Shown here: positions 21,510-32,289 of the stretch, in pieces
How positions within the stretch are numbered: position 1 is the stretch's first letter
How the letters are laid out: each line of letters starts with the position of its first letter
Assembly: GCF_040802235.1 (NCBI RefSeq)
Contig: NC_133172.1
Span: 29,841,738-29,905,737 of the forward strand
Length of the DNA: 64,000 nucleotides
Origin: Manis javanica
Taxonomy: Eukaryota; Chordata; Mammalia; Pholidota; Manidae
Direction: 5' to 3'
The notes under the pieces: generated by a model
The model's database searches: none
Told to the model about the DNA's origin: nothing
The model's input: only the letters and a program-made list of their open reading frames with translations
Made by a program: the position numbers and the translations under genes

Positions 21510-22421
21510 GAATGGATGTTGAATTTTGTCGGATACTTATGCAGCATCTATGGAGATGATCATGTGGTTTTTGTCCTTCTTTTTGTTGATGTGGTGGATG
21601 ATGTTGATGGATTTTCGAATGTACCATCCTTGCATCCCTGGGATGAATCCCACTTGGTCATGGTGTATGATCCTTTTGATGTCTTTTGAATTCAGTTTGC
21701 TAATATGTTGTTGAGTGTTTTTACATCTATGATCATCAGTGATATTGGTGTGTAATTTTCTTTTTTGTTAGAGTCTTTGCCTGGTTTTGGTATTAAGGTA
21801 ATGTTGGCTTCATAGAATGAGTTTAGGAGTATTCCCTCATCTTCTGTTATTTGGAAAACTTTAAGGAGAATGGGTAATATGTCTTTGTATGTCTGATAAA
21901 GTTCTGCGGTAAATCCATCTGGCCCGGGGGTTTTGTTCTTGGGTAGTGTTTTGATTACCGCTTCAATTTCGTTGCTGGTAATTGGTTTGTTTAGATTTTG
22001 TGTTTCTTCCTTGGTCAGTCTTAGAAGGTTGTATTTTTCTAGGAAGTTGTCTGTTTCTTCTAGGTTTTACAGCTTGTTAGCATATAGGTTTTCATAGTAT
22101 TCTCTAATAATTCTTTGTATTTCTGTGGGGTCTGTCGTGATTTTTACTTTCTCGTTTCTGATTCTGTTGATGTGTGTTGATTATCTTTTTCTCTTAAGTC
22201 TGGCTAGAGGCTTTTCTATTTTGTTTATTTTCTCAAAGAACCAGCTTTTGGTTTCATTGGTTTTTTTCTATTGTCTTATTCTTCTCAATTTTATTTATTT
22301 CTTTTCTGATCTTTATTATGTCCCTCCTTCTGCTAACTTTAGGCCTCATCTGTTCTTCTTTTTCCAATTTCCATAATTGTGATGTTAGACTTCTCATTTG
22401 GGATTGTTCTTCCTTCTTTAA

Positions 22422-22925
22422 CTATACCTGGATTGCTACATACTTTCCTCTTAATACTGCTTTCACTGCATCCCTCAGAAGTTGGGGCTTTGTGTTGTTG
22501 TTGTTGTCATTTGTTTCCATATATTGCTTGATCTCTAATTTTATTTGATCATTGATACACTGATTATTTAGGAGCATGTTTTTGAGCCTCCATGTGTTTG
22601 TGAGCCTTTTTGCTTTCTTTGTACAATTTATTTCTAGTTTTGTACCTTTGTGGTCTGAAAGGTTGGTTGGTAGAATTTCAGTCTTTTTTCGTTTACTGAG
22701 GCTCTTTTTGTGGCTTAGTATGGTGTCTCCTCTGGAGAATGTTCCATGTGCACTTGAGAAGAATGTGTATCCTGTTGCTTTTGGGTGTAGAGTTCTATAG
22801 ATGTCTATTAGGTCCATCTGTTCTAATGTGTTGTTCAGTGCCTCTATGTCCCTATTTATTTTCTGTCTGGTGGATTTGTCCTTTGGAGTGAATAGTGTGT
22901 TGAAGTCTCCTAAAAATGAATGCAT
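22422..22925 (-). pseudogene. L1 ORF2 endonuclease domain part
   Basis: 167 codons open, from GDFN (endonuclease active-site loop, near the first residues) through IDIYRTLHPKATGYTFFSSAHGTFSR to NLSDHKG with the catalytic His, followed by the post-endonuclease linker. The N terminus of the endonuclease lies upstream (near 23046-22852) in another frame. The domain nicks target DNA at TTTT/AA-type sites. Confidence 0.85.
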
Positions 22926-23785
22926 TGCATTCTATTTCCTCCTTTAGTTCTGTTAGTATTTGTTTCACATATGCTGGTGCTCCTGTGGTGGGTGCATATA
23001 TATTTGTAATGGTTATATCCTCTTGTTGGGCTGACCCCTTTATCATTATGTAATGTCCTTCTTTATCTCTTGTGACTTTCTTTGTTTTGAAGTCTTATTT
23101 TGTCTGATACTTGTACTGCAACACCTGCTTTTTTGTGTGAAATATCTTTTTCCATCCCTTGACTTTTAGTCTGTGCATGTCTTTGGGTTTGAGGTGAGTC
23201 TCTTGTAAGCAGCATATAGATGGGTCTTGCTTTTTATCCATTCTATTACTCTGTGTCTTTTGATTGGTGCATTCAGTCCATTTACCTGTAGGGTGATTAT
23301 TGAAAGATATGTACTTATTGCCATTGCAGGCTATACATTTGTGGTTACCAAAGGTTCAAGGTTAGCCTCTTTACTATCTTACTGTCTAACTTATCTCGCT
23401 TATTGAGTTATTATAAACACTGTCTGATGATTCTTTATTTCTCTCCCTTCTTATTCCTCCTCCTCCATCCTTTATATATTGGGTGTTTTATTCTGTGGTC
23501 TTTTGTGTTTCCTTTGACTGCTTTTGTGGGTTTTTGATTTTATTTTTTGCTTTTAGTTAGTATTTGGTCTGCTTTCTTTGCTGTGATTTTATTTTCTCCG
23601 GTGACATCTATTTAGTCTTAGGAGTGCTCCCATCTAAAGCAGTCCCTCTAAAATACCCTGTAGAGGTGGTTTGTGGGAGGCAAATTCCCTCAACTTTTGC
23701 TTGTCTGGGAATTGTTTAATCCCTCATTCATATTTAAATGATAATCGTGCTGGATACAGTATTCTTGGTTCAAGGCCCTTCTGTT

Positions 23786-24518
23786 TCATTGCATTAAATA
23801 TATCATGCCATTCTCTTCTGGCCTGTGAGGTTTCTGTTGAGAAGTCTGATGATAGCCTGATGGGTTTTCCTTTCTAGGTGACTTTTTCCACTCTCTAGCT
23901 GCCTTTAGTACTCTGTCCCTGTCCTTGATCTTTGCCATTTTAATTATTATGTGTCTTGGTGTTGTCCTCCTTGGATCCCTTTTGTTGGGAGTTCTGTGTG
24001 CTTCCGTGGTTTGAGCAACTATTTCCTCCCCAAGTTTGGGCAGGTTTTCAGCAATTATTTCTTCAAATACACTTTCTACCCCTTTATCTCTCTCTTCTTC
24101 TTCTGGTACCCCTATAATGTGGATACTGTTCCGTTTCAATTGGTCACACAGTTCTCTTAATATCGTTTCATTTCTGGAGATCCTTTTATCTCTCTCTGCA
24201 TCAGCTTCTCTGTGTTCCTGTTCTCTGGTTTCTATTCCATTAGCGGCCTCTTGCATCTTGTCCATTCTCCTTTTAAGTCCTTCCAGAGATTGTTTTATTT
24301 CTGTAGTCTCCCTCCCTATTTTGTCCGTTAGCTCTTGCATTTTTCTCTGCAGCTCCCATCAGCATGGTTATGACCTTTATTTTGAATTCTTTTTCAGGAA
24401 GATTGGTTAGGTCTCTCCCCCCAATCTCCTTCTCAGGGGTTGTCTCTGTTAGTCTGGTCTGGATCAAATTCTTCTGCCTTTTCATGGTGATAGAGGTAGT
24501 TGTGGGGAGTTGGCGCAT
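23786..24518 (-). pseudogene. L1 ORF1 (RNA-binding chaperone), frameshifted
   Basis: Two overlapping open stretches (24518-24273 and 24340-23786) in different frames form ORF1p. The second, 184 codons, has the heptad-rich coiled coil used for trimerisation (residues about 1-70), the RRM (RNSIHIIGVPEEE at about 71-82) and the start of the C-terminal domain (RTTPRHIIIKMAKIKDRDRVLKAAR is cut short by frame loss). ORF1p coats L1 RNA. One frameshift splits the N terminus from the coiled coil. Confidence 0.85.
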
Positions 24519-24860
24519 GTGTCAGCTGGGAGAATGTCCCTTCTTGCTGGTTTGTGGCCTTCTCTCCTGGGAGAACAGCGATGCGTAGCAGCTTGTGCTG
24601 GGCAGCTGTACAGAGACGGGGCCTCTGAGTGTGGTCCGGGTGGCTGCTGTGGGCATGGCTGCTTTCAGGCTGTTGCTCCGTTATGGCAGAGCCACGCCGG
24701 AGGGGGAACAGGCGGGAGGCTGTTATTCGCCCTGAGGAGCCTCAGAGCCGTGCTGCTGCCCACGGAGTTAGGGCACTCGGAGTTCCCCGGGATTCCCAGC
24801 TGCTGGGCTGATTGTGCCGCGACGCTTCCTTCCAGCCGTGAGGAACCTGTTAGAGTTAGA

Positions 24861-25137
24861 ACATTTTAAGGGCTGAGAATACTTACTGTTTTTCTCATTC
24901 AATGAGAACACACTTTGGGTTACAGATCTTAATCCTCCTCACAGCTGATTAGTTGTGGATAATCATCACACCTACTTTACAGAAGATGATGATGGAGTTC
25001 AAGGAGGGGCAGTTAATGTCCTGACTTTGTCCTGCACTGCTGGGTCCTGGCCTGCCTTTCCACTCTCACCATCAATCACTCTCCTCTTCTCCACTACAGT
25101 CTAATTAGTTACCTTCTCTCTAATCCGCACAGAAGCC
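24861..25137. other. No feature recognised
   Basis: Short unique-looking stretch between the L1 5' end and an L2 fragment. Confidence 0.35.
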
Positions 25138-25500
25138 ATGCTTCATCTTACCACAGGGACTCTGTTCCTGCTCTTCCCTCTGCCTAGAATGCTCTTCCCA
25201 CATGCCTTTCCAGGGCAAGCTCTACCTTGTCATTCTGCTCTCAGCTCGGATGTCACCACCTCAGGGAGGCCCTCCATGATCCCAGCTGAGTCACTTACTG
25301 TCCCATCAGCTGGTTCTCATTCTCCACCCAGAACCCAGCACTGCCTTTTGTGCTCATGTATTTGATTAGTGTCGGTCTCTCACTACGCTGTGAGCTCAAC
25401 AGAAGCAGTGGCCTCATTCTTGGGGGTCTTCCTTTATCCCTGCACCTAGGTCAGTGCCTGGCATGAAGTCCAGCTTCAGGGAACATTTGTTAACAAAAAC
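25138..25500 (+). repeat. L2 LINE 3' fragment
   Basis: Collinear with the ancient L2 consensus end: TGCCTAGAATGCTCTTCCC, CTCGGATGTCACC(A)CCTC, GTGAGCTCAAC and GTCAGTGCCTGGCATGAAG in the expected order and spacing. Sense orientation, diverged. Confidence 0.75.
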
Positions 25501-26809
25501 AAGATGCTTCATTGACTGCCTAGGACCCTATGTGCCTGTGTTCCCATCCTTTCCCTTCCTCCACCAGGGACAAGCTCAAGGCCACGCAGACCTGGAGGGC
25601 GTCATTCACACAGCAACAATGTACAGACTTACTGAGGGCTCTGTGGTCGTCTTTTCATCTGTATTCATTCACTCATTCATACAGTATATAGTTACTGACC
25701 ACACTAAATTCACATTGCTTAGTAGTATAGATACAATGGAGAAGAGAAACATGTTTTTATGTGGCAAATTTTAAATTTTCAAACACAAATAAAAATAGGC
25801 ATCTATTTTTATAGATGCATGGAGTTCTCAAAAAAACATTTCAATACCTGTTCATTACTATTTGCTCTACTACTGTTCTCCCCCCTCTCCTCTCCCTGTC
25901 TTCCTCCAACCCCCACATCCAGCCTTTGCCGTCACTGACAAATGCCCCGGATCCTGCCCTGTCTCCCCTACCCAGTGAGCTAGAGCTGCTTTGCCCTGGT
26001 TTGCAAACGCTGATTGTTAAATACTTAGGAAATTTCCAAGCTCCTTCTGGAACTATTGGTAGCTTAAGATGAGACAACATAGGAGTATTTACGCCACAGA
26101 AATAGGCCAAGACACGAGGCTGGGTTTGCTGATGCTCTTCTCTGAAAATGTGGTTTTCTCACACATGTTGTTCCATCTTCTGGCAAAGACACTTGGTGTT
26201 ATCAAGGAATAACCCAAGTCTTGCATAAGTGTTTAGTCAGCCCTCCAGCCCCCTCCTGGGTGGAGGCAAGTGGAGACCCTGGTCCTACTTGTGCTGGGAG
26301 GGCAGAGGAAAGAGCCAGATGGTAGTTCCTGAAAACCCAAGGAAAAGGTGAGCAGTATAGGCAGGAAAGATGAAGAAGAAGTAGGACTCTGGCGGGCAGA
26401 GGTTAGGGGAGTAGGAAGACGGGGAGAGGCCGATGCCCACCGCACAGTGTCCTCATAGGCGGTTGGGCCACTTCCCCACCTGGGGCCAGAAGGTGGCCAG
26501 GTTCCTATGAGAGATGAGGAAACTGCCCTCTCAAACCCCGCTGAAACTTATGGCGGGCTCAGGAGGAAGGCGGGCTGGGCAGCCGGAGCTGTGGGGCTGT
26601 GGGCCAGGAGGCCTCAGTTTCTGTCTGTGGAGGGGCTGGGGGCTGGGCTCCTGGGTAGGCGAAGGGGGCTGAGCCCAGGCCTCCTTTAGCAAGCCACCCT
26701 TACCCACCCCCCACCCCCACCTTTCCTGGGCTGCCTTGGCTGAGGCTAGATAGGAAGGGCTTGGTTTCCCGGGAGAAAGCAGGGTGGAGAGTTCCCAGCA
26801 GCCCTGACC
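25501..26809 (+). other. Upstream flank of the CD177-like gene
   Basis: Mostly unique sequence. The last ~350 bp are GC-richer and lead to the first exon. I see no TATA box at a fixed distance or other promoter element I would defend. Confidence 0.4.
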
Positions 26810-26858
26810 ATGAGCCCTGCCCTGCTGGCCCTCCTGGGTGCCATCCTCATGTGGCCTG
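26810..26858 (+). pseudogene. CD177: CD177-like exon 1: start codon and signal peptide
   Basis: The ATG at 26810 gives MSPALLALLGAILMWPG, a good hydrophobic signal peptide with the length and ending of CD177. Donor G|GTGAGTGAGG at 26859 is strong, phase 1. Undamaged. Confidence 0.85.
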
Positions 26859-26935
26859 GTGAGTGAGGACCCCCTCCTTGGGGAGGGCATTTCCCTGCAG
26901 GGTGCGCCAAGATGGATCTGCCCTTCCCATCTCAG

Positions 26936-27076
26936 GAGTGCAGGCCCTGACCTGCCAATGGGGGACATTCGAGGCTCTGGAATATATGTCCCAAATGCCC
27001 CTCCAGTGGACGGCTGGCCAGAGAGTCTGTGAGGGAGATGAAGGTTGTCAGGACACGCTGGTGCTCACTGAGAATG
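26936..27076 (+). pseudogene. CD177: CD177-like exon 2, first Ly6/uPAR domain, donor lost
   Basis: Acceptor CCCATCTCAG ends at 26935. The frame encodes GVQALTCQWGTFEA ... GCQDTLVLTENG without interruption. The expected phase-1 end is AATG at 27076, but the next two bases are GG rather than GT (AATG|GGGAGAGG); a single T-to-G change would explain it. Reading on meets a stop about ten codons later. Confidence 0.82.
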
Positions 27077-27341
27077 GGGAGAGGGCCCTTCGGGCCCCAT
27101 GCTAGAGTCCCCTCTGCCGGGCAGAGACCTCCCTGTCCCTGCCCGGTCCCACCTGCCTTCTGCGCAGGACTCAAGATACCTCCGTCCTCATTCCCAGAGC
27201 TGTCCGCCTCCCCAGCGGAGGCCCCCCTGTGGGTGCCCAGCTGCCTCCTCTCCAGCCTCTCAGCCCAGGCCAGGATGCAGAGCCTCCCTCCAGGCCACAC
27301 GAGGGCTAGTCCCAGTGGCATGTTCCCCTCTCCCCATCCAG

Positions 27342-27520
27342 GACCTCTGGTGTACATAGTGCTCACCAAGGGCTGCACCCAGGCCACAGATCATGAGGCC
27401 CACGTCACCAAGCACAACCCGGGCCCCGGCGTGTCTGCCCCTACACCCGCATGTGCCGCCAGGATGCCTGCAGTGACCTCCCCACCACCCTCCCTCTCTG
27501 GGATCTGCCCTCCCCTACAG
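27342..27520 (+). pseudogene. CD177: CD177-like exon 3, frameshifted
   Basis: Acceptor TCCCCATCCAG ends at 27341. The frame gives GPLVYIVLTKGCTQATDHEAHVTKH. Around 27425-27450 the match passes to another frame, PYTRMCRQDACSDLPTTLPLWDL, ending at donor ACAG|GTGCCC (27521). A net loss of about four bases in this interval relative to CD177 accounts for the shift. Confidence 0.8.
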
Positions 27521-28219
27521 GTGCCCAGGGAGGAGGGGGAGGGGAGGGGGCCGTCAGGGGGGCAGCACCTGGGCTGAGGGTTGAGGTCCTTGCGCCCCTG
27601 CCTCCATCCCGCCCACGCTCCCCGGATTCCCTCCCTGAGTGCAGCTCCTGTCAGTCCTGAGCCCCCACCAGCGCTGACACCCTGATGTCCCACCAACTGC
27701 TCAGACTCTGCCCACGGCCCTGGCCTCTGCGCCCATTCTCTTGCCTTTGGGTTTGGTTCACGCATGTGCTATTTAGGGTTTGGGTGACCTCTTCCTCGGC
27801 AAATTGTTCTGTAACTTCCCGTTGTCCTGTCTGGGATCACAAATTGGATTTGGGGTGATGTGTAGATCCTCTGTGCTCTGTGGACTAGTTCGTGACCTTG
27901 GGTTACCAGTTTCATGGACTGTTCAGCAGCACTTGGGGTGAAGCCTTGCTTCCTCCCACAGTGTGCCTCCCCGTGTGTCCCCGCATTTGAGTCCGAGGTG
28001 CCCCTCCCCAGGCCTCCTGTCCCCTCCCTCTCTGCCCCTCCCCAGCCAGCCGTCCTTAATGCCCAGCTTGAGGCCGGCAGGACAGGAGACCGAGGTGGGT
28101 ACTCGGGAGTGGAAGAGGGAAGCTGATTCTTGGGCCAGCAAAAGGCAGGTGTGGAAAGGGCCCCCGACCCCAGTCCAGAGCCCTCATCCCTCAGCCCTCC
28201 CGTCCGGTCTCACCCCCAG

Positions 28220-28338
28220 TCCCAGCGTCCGTGAGGTGTCCAGTCTGCTTGTCCCCACAAGCTGTAGGTCTGCCAGAGAGGAGACCTGCCCAGCCGGGAC
28301 CACACACTGCTGGAACGGGGAACTGGTGTTTATCGGAG
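28220..28338 (+). pseudogene. CD177: CD177-like exon 4, second Ly6/uPAR domain, frameshifted
   Basis: Acceptor CACCCCCAG ends at 28219. The frame gives VPASVRCPVCLSPQ, then the match moves to a second frame at about 28260: SCRSAREETCPAGTTHCWNGELVFIGG, up to donor GGAG|GTTAGC (28339). The conserved CPxGTTHC block is intact in the second frame. Confidence 0.82.
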
Positions 28339-28504
28339 GTTAGCCAGGATTCAGGTCCCTGCGGGGCACTAACTGGGGCAGGGGAAGGGTTCTGAGGACC
28401 AAGATCGGCCTTGGGGAAGGGGGCCGCTGAACCTAGGGCCGCGGGAGGGCGGGCCTGGCTCCAGGGGCAGTGGCTCCCTCTTTCCCTCTCTCCTCCTTCC
28501 ACAG

Positions 28505-28621
28505 GGGGCATCAGAACCAGTGTCAGCATCCAGGGATGTGTACCTCAAGAAGGCTGCAACTTGTTTAAAGGGACTCAGCATATCGGGCCCTTGGTAATGA
28601 CTGAGAACTGCCTTCCTAGAG
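28505..28621 (+). pseudogene. CD177: CD177-like exon 5, open
   Basis: Acceptor CCTTCCACAG ends at 28504 and donor AGAG|GTGAGG starts at 28622. The frame is open from one to the other ([35 protein letters not shown]), a close CD177 match ending in the TENC domain terminator typical of Ly6/uPAR folds. Confidence 0.87.
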
Positions 28622-29204
28622 GTGAGGACCTGACAAGAAGCTGGGCCATGACCCCAGTGCAGCCGGGCTCAGGGGCCCCTGGAGAAGGCCTGCCTGCCCT
28701 CAAACCCATCCCGAGGCCAGCACCCACATGTCACTTAGACGTGTAGGCAAAGGGCAGGATGTTCCCGGTGGGCACTTCTGCAGGGGTGCCAGTGGAGGTG
28801 TCCAGCTGAGGGGCAGGGTGAGGCGTGTGGCCCACTGGGCAGGTAAATAGGACAGAGCCCAGGGTCCTGGTGGGAGGGTAGCGGGGGCAGGGAGGACGGC
28901 AGAGGGGCACAGGGGGCTGGATGCTCCACCCTTTGGGCCCAAGCGAGTCCAGGAGCTGTTCTTCCTGGGTTCAGACTGGGAATCCCTCAGTGCTGCTAGT
29001 CCTGCCTCTCCTCACCCCTGACGTGGGTAACTCCAGGCCTCCACTTCCCCTCACCTGCCCCCAACCCAGCTTCATCCACACCCAGGGGACTGGCTGCCCC
29101 AGCAGGCCTGCTGCTGGGATTACAACACCAGAGAGAGAATCAAGGGCCTCACTGTGACAGGGACAGCAGCAGCCAAATGGGGACACCGGGAGGGCCCCCA
29201 GTAC

Positions 29205-29335
29205 CTTGTACACCATGCCATACCCACACAACAAACACCTACCACATACACCACACACACAACTGCTCACAGGCCATACACACACTCTACTCAGCAGACA
29301 AGTATACCAGGCACATAACACATACCCCATACCAC
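29205..29335. repeat. CA-rich low-complexity tract
   Basis: Irregular ACACAC/ACATAC-rich sequence in the CD177-like fifth intron, likely a decayed CA microsatellite. Confidence 0.6.
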
Positions 29336-29689
29336 CCCAAAGCCCGACAAATGGAGAGAGGCAGCCATTCCGGGGGATGGGAGAACAGCTCCTGCGAAGG
29401 AAATGGGGTGGGGGAAGGCCCGCTGCAAGAGCTCAGATCGCCCAAAACAGGCCAAGGCGGGAGCCCATTGAGGAAGCACCGAGGCCTGGATCGTGGGCAG
29501 CCTTGACTGTCCTCCTGTAGCCGTGGGCAGTGGTTCCAGGAGAGCGGTGGGGTGAAAGTTTGGGGAGAGCACAGCCTCCCAAAAAAGCCTGTGTCTGGAT
29601 TGGAAAGATGCGGTTCCTGGCTGGGCTCTGTTACTGAACGGGCTTTGGGGATCAATACGCCTCTGAGCCTCTTTCTTTGAGTTCAGGGA

Positions 29690-30200
29690 GGATGGGATGA
29701 TCCAGACAGCTGGGGGCAGGGGAGTATATGCAGAGGCCCTGGGGTGAGCCAGCGCCTGCTGTGTGTTCAAGGAAGAGTCCAGAGGCCAGGGTGGCTCCAG
29801 CAGTGTCACCAGGAGAGCAGAGCAGGGTGTGGATGGAGAGGTAGTGGTGCCCAAGCAAGGAGGGCCTATGGGCCATTTAAGGACTTAGAATTTTTATTCT
29901 GAGCAGGATGGGAAGCTACTGGAGGTTTCTGAACGGAGAGACATGAATCGCCTTACCTTTTCTGAGGATCCTTCTGGCTGCTTGGTGGGAGAGGGGGAGG
30001 TGGGACAGGGTGGGAGACCTTAGAACCAAGGGGTTTGGGACCCTGGAGAAAGCCGCGGAGGTAGTTGATAAGTGGTTCTGGAAGTATGTTGCAGTTTAAG
30101 CCAAGGATCTGCTGATGGGTGTAGCGTGGGGTGTGAGAGAAAGGGACTGTCAAGAGCTCCAGCAGTTTCCATGAGCAAGTGCAAGAAGGAGGTGTTGTGG
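29690..30200 (+). repeat. Ancient interspersed repeat, family not named
   Basis: It has the order TTTATTCTGAGCAGGATGGGAAGC, GAGAGACATGAAT, CCTTCTGGCTGCTTGG, and CTGATGGGTGTAGCGTGGGG that I recognise from a common old mammalian repeat. A second, AT-richer copy may lie at 53030-53260 (AATCACTTTGGCTGCTGCCT). I cannot assign the family name. Confidence 0.5.
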
Positions 30201-30479
30201 CCCAAATGGGGAAGATGGGGGCTGGGGAGCACGCCCCAGGCTCGGGCCAGTTTGTGGTCTGTGAAGTGGGGAAATGAGTGGCCACCTTCATGGGGCTGTT
30301 GAGAAGGTCACACACGTCTGCAGCTGGTACATCTCGGTGAGGAGCTTCTGCACCGAGGCACGCCTGCCTGGGGCTCATGGGGTGGCCTTCACAAGGTCCC
30401 GGCTCGTGGGTTTGCGCCTGCACTCCTGAGGCCCACAGGGGCCGAGGAAGCCGAGGGTGGTCATCCACCTGTCTGCCCA

Positions 30480-30725
30480 TCACTCACCCCAGGAACCAGA
30501 ATGCCAGTTCTGAGCCCAGCTCTGCCAGAGACTAGTGGTGGGGCAGTGGGCAAGCACCGTAACCATCCTCTGCCTCTGTTTCCCATCTTGAAAATGGGCA
30601 CGGCGATGGGAGTGGCTGTGAGGAATGACGGAGTCCAGGTGAAGTGAGCCCCTTGGGAGGCTTATATGGGCTAAGCCAGGGAACGGGGCAGCTGGGCACC
30701 GAGTAAATGGCCAGTGCACAGGTGG
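30480..30725 (+). repeat. MIR SINE fragment
   Basis: Contains CTCTGCCTCTGTTTCCCATCTTGAAAATGGG, the conserved MIR core and its 3' side, preceded by the GAGCCCAGCTCTGCCA segment. Sense orientation. Confidence 0.75.
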
Positions 30726-31143
30726 CAATGGAGTACTTTTGTTAGGAATATAGTGTTTCCCATTGAAAGATACATGGCATCAGGCTTCCTTCCTCTTTGT
30801 CCTCATTGGTGAGGACCTTGATGCCCGGGAAGGGGAGCCGAGTTAGTCAGATTCAGGCTCAGAAAGAGCCCCAGTTTCTCTCATCCCAAAGGCAGAAGCA
30901 GCCCTCCTCCAGCAGCGTCAGGTCAGGTGAAGTTCTCTGCGGGTGTTTGAACCAAAACAGCCTAAAGGATGGGAGTGGAAGTCTGCCTTCCGATGTTTTA
31001 TCAATGTGAGATTAGGGGACTCTGGGGCCAGGTCACCAGGACTACAACCCAAGGATGTGATCACCTTTCCAAGCATGACACCAGGAAGGACAGACATGGC
31101 TGGGTCCTTGGCTAGAACAGGCCCTGGTATTCCTCCTCCTCAG

Positions 31144-31283
31144 GTTTACTGACCTGTCCCCAGGGAAACATGCAGTGGACTCATCATAACCTGTCTCATG
31201 AACCTGTCAAATGGCTCCACAGAGGCAACAGACCTGTGATACTGCGGAGGTGTGTCAGGAGACGCTCCTGCTCATAGATGTAG
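31144..31283 (+). pseudogene. CD177: CD177-like exon 6, start of third domain, frameshifted
   Basis: Acceptor CTCCTCCTCAG ends at 31143. One frame reads LTCPQGNMQWTHHNLSHEPVKW. After about 31215 the match is in another frame, TCDTAEVCQETLLLIDV, to donor TAG|GTGAGT (31284). The original frame meets a stop at 31276. Confidence 0.8.
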
Positions 31284-31359
31284 GTGAGTTCGCTGTACAA
31301 GGCTGGGGTCTCCCCACCCTGGATTCTGTCCCATGCATTTCCTGCCCGATTCCCCTTAG

Positions 31360-31480
31360 GCCTTGAGTTCTAAGCCCAACTCTTGCTCTTCTGTGCCTCA
31401 GTTTCCCAGTCTGAAAACAGGGCAAGGTGATGATGGCAAGAATACCTCCTGCCTGGCTGAGTGATGGTGAGGATATAGGG
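31360..31480 (+). repeat. MIR SINE fragment
   Basis: The stretch CTGTGCCTCAGTTTCCCAGTCTGAAAACAGGG is the MIR 3' core. It lies in the intron after CD177-like exon 6. Confidence 0.7.
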
Positions 31481-31993
31481 GCTGGTCCAGGGGAAGGGCT
31501 GAGCACAGAGCCACCCACCAGAGTAACCTCGGGGAAGTAAACCTTCACTCAAGGTTTACTGAGCACCTGATGTATGGAGGGCATGTTGTAGGCACTTCAG
31601 GTCCCAGTGTGCGTGCCTCGTTGCAGCTTTAAGCACAGAGGATAGTAGAAAACAACAAGGAACAAAGACGTAAGATATGGATGGGCAGGTGAGAGCTGTG
31701 GAGAGAGAGATGCAGCAGGGAGGGAAAAGAGAGTGAGATGAAGGTTGTGATTTGAAAATGGGTGCTCGGGGGTGGGGGTGGGCTCACTCCGAAGGTGACA
31801 TTTGAGTGACACCGTGAGAGGTTGCAGAGCTCGCAGAGGGCTCAGGCACCGGCCCCAGCCTGGACCCCACACTCAGCAGGACCTGGGCTCTTGTAATCAG
31901 GGATGCTGAGCCCACCCTCTGCCTGCCTGCTGGTGATGAAGAACCCAGGGCTCAGCCTCCCTCCCAGCCCAGCTTTCGCCGTCTCACTCTCAG

Positions 31994-32180
31994 GACACAC
32001 GTCACTCATCCTGGGGAGCAAAGGCTGCAGCTTGGACCGGACGGAGCGTGCGCCCACTCTCCATACACTCGGGGCCGCCCGGCGTGTTCATTGCCTCCTA
32101 CGCCCAGTTCTGCTCCTCTGATGGTTGTTGCAACAGTGCCAACAGCACCAGCGTCCTGCTGAATTCCCTCCCCCATCCAG
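31994..32180 (+). pseudogene. CD177: CD177-like exon 7, frameshifted and donor lost
   Basis: Acceptor CTCACTCTCAG ends at 31993. One frame gives GHTSLILGSKGCSLDRTE; from about 32048 another frame gives IHSGPPGVFIASYAQFCSSDGCCNSANSTSVLLNSLPHP. An additional Cys (DGCCNS) is present where relatives have a single Cys. The expected phase-1 end CCAG at 32180 is followed by AT, not GT. Confidence 0.82.
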
Positions 32181-32289
32181 ATATCGGATCCCAAGGACAG
32201 AGCGATGGGCCCCTGAGTCACAGAGACTCCAAGGCTCAGGGTAGGTGGCTGCAGAGCTGTGCACCCCCAGCTTTCTCTCTGCTCCCCAG

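Larger units (their letters stand above)
19166..24860 (-). mobile_element. Near-full-length younger L1, reverse orientation
   Basis: A 5.7-kb L1 read on the minus strand: GC-rich 5' UTR (about 24860-24520), ORF1 (about 24518-23786), ORF2 (about 23050-19524, broken) and a 3' UTR/A-tail whose complement is the T-rich run at 19180-19215. ORF1 retains a coiled coil and an RRM start (NSIHIIGVPEEE). ORF2 retains GDFN and SDHKG of the endonuclease, FADD of the RT (within 21334-21104) and a C terminus ending near 19524. Stops and frameshifts exclude retrotransposition. The same L1 family supplies the shorter copies at 42505 and 45574. No convincing target-site duplication was found. Confidence 0.9.

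Noticed and set aside
21171..21689. 172-codon plus-strand frame
   Set aside because: Antisense shadow of the L1 RT on the minus strand.
24036..24410. 124-codon Ser/Leu/Ile-rich plus-strand frame
   Set aside because: Antisense of L1 ORF1 coiled coil; hydrophobicity is a mirror of the charged helix.
26531..27765. Antisense open frames of 120-150 codons over the CD177-like exons
   Set aside because: GC-rich shadows; only the plus strand has the Ly6/uPAR cysteine pattern and splice sites.
29205..29335. Possible CRISPR-like regular repeat
   Set aside because: It is irregular CA-rich low complexity in a mammalian intron, without repeat-spacer structure.
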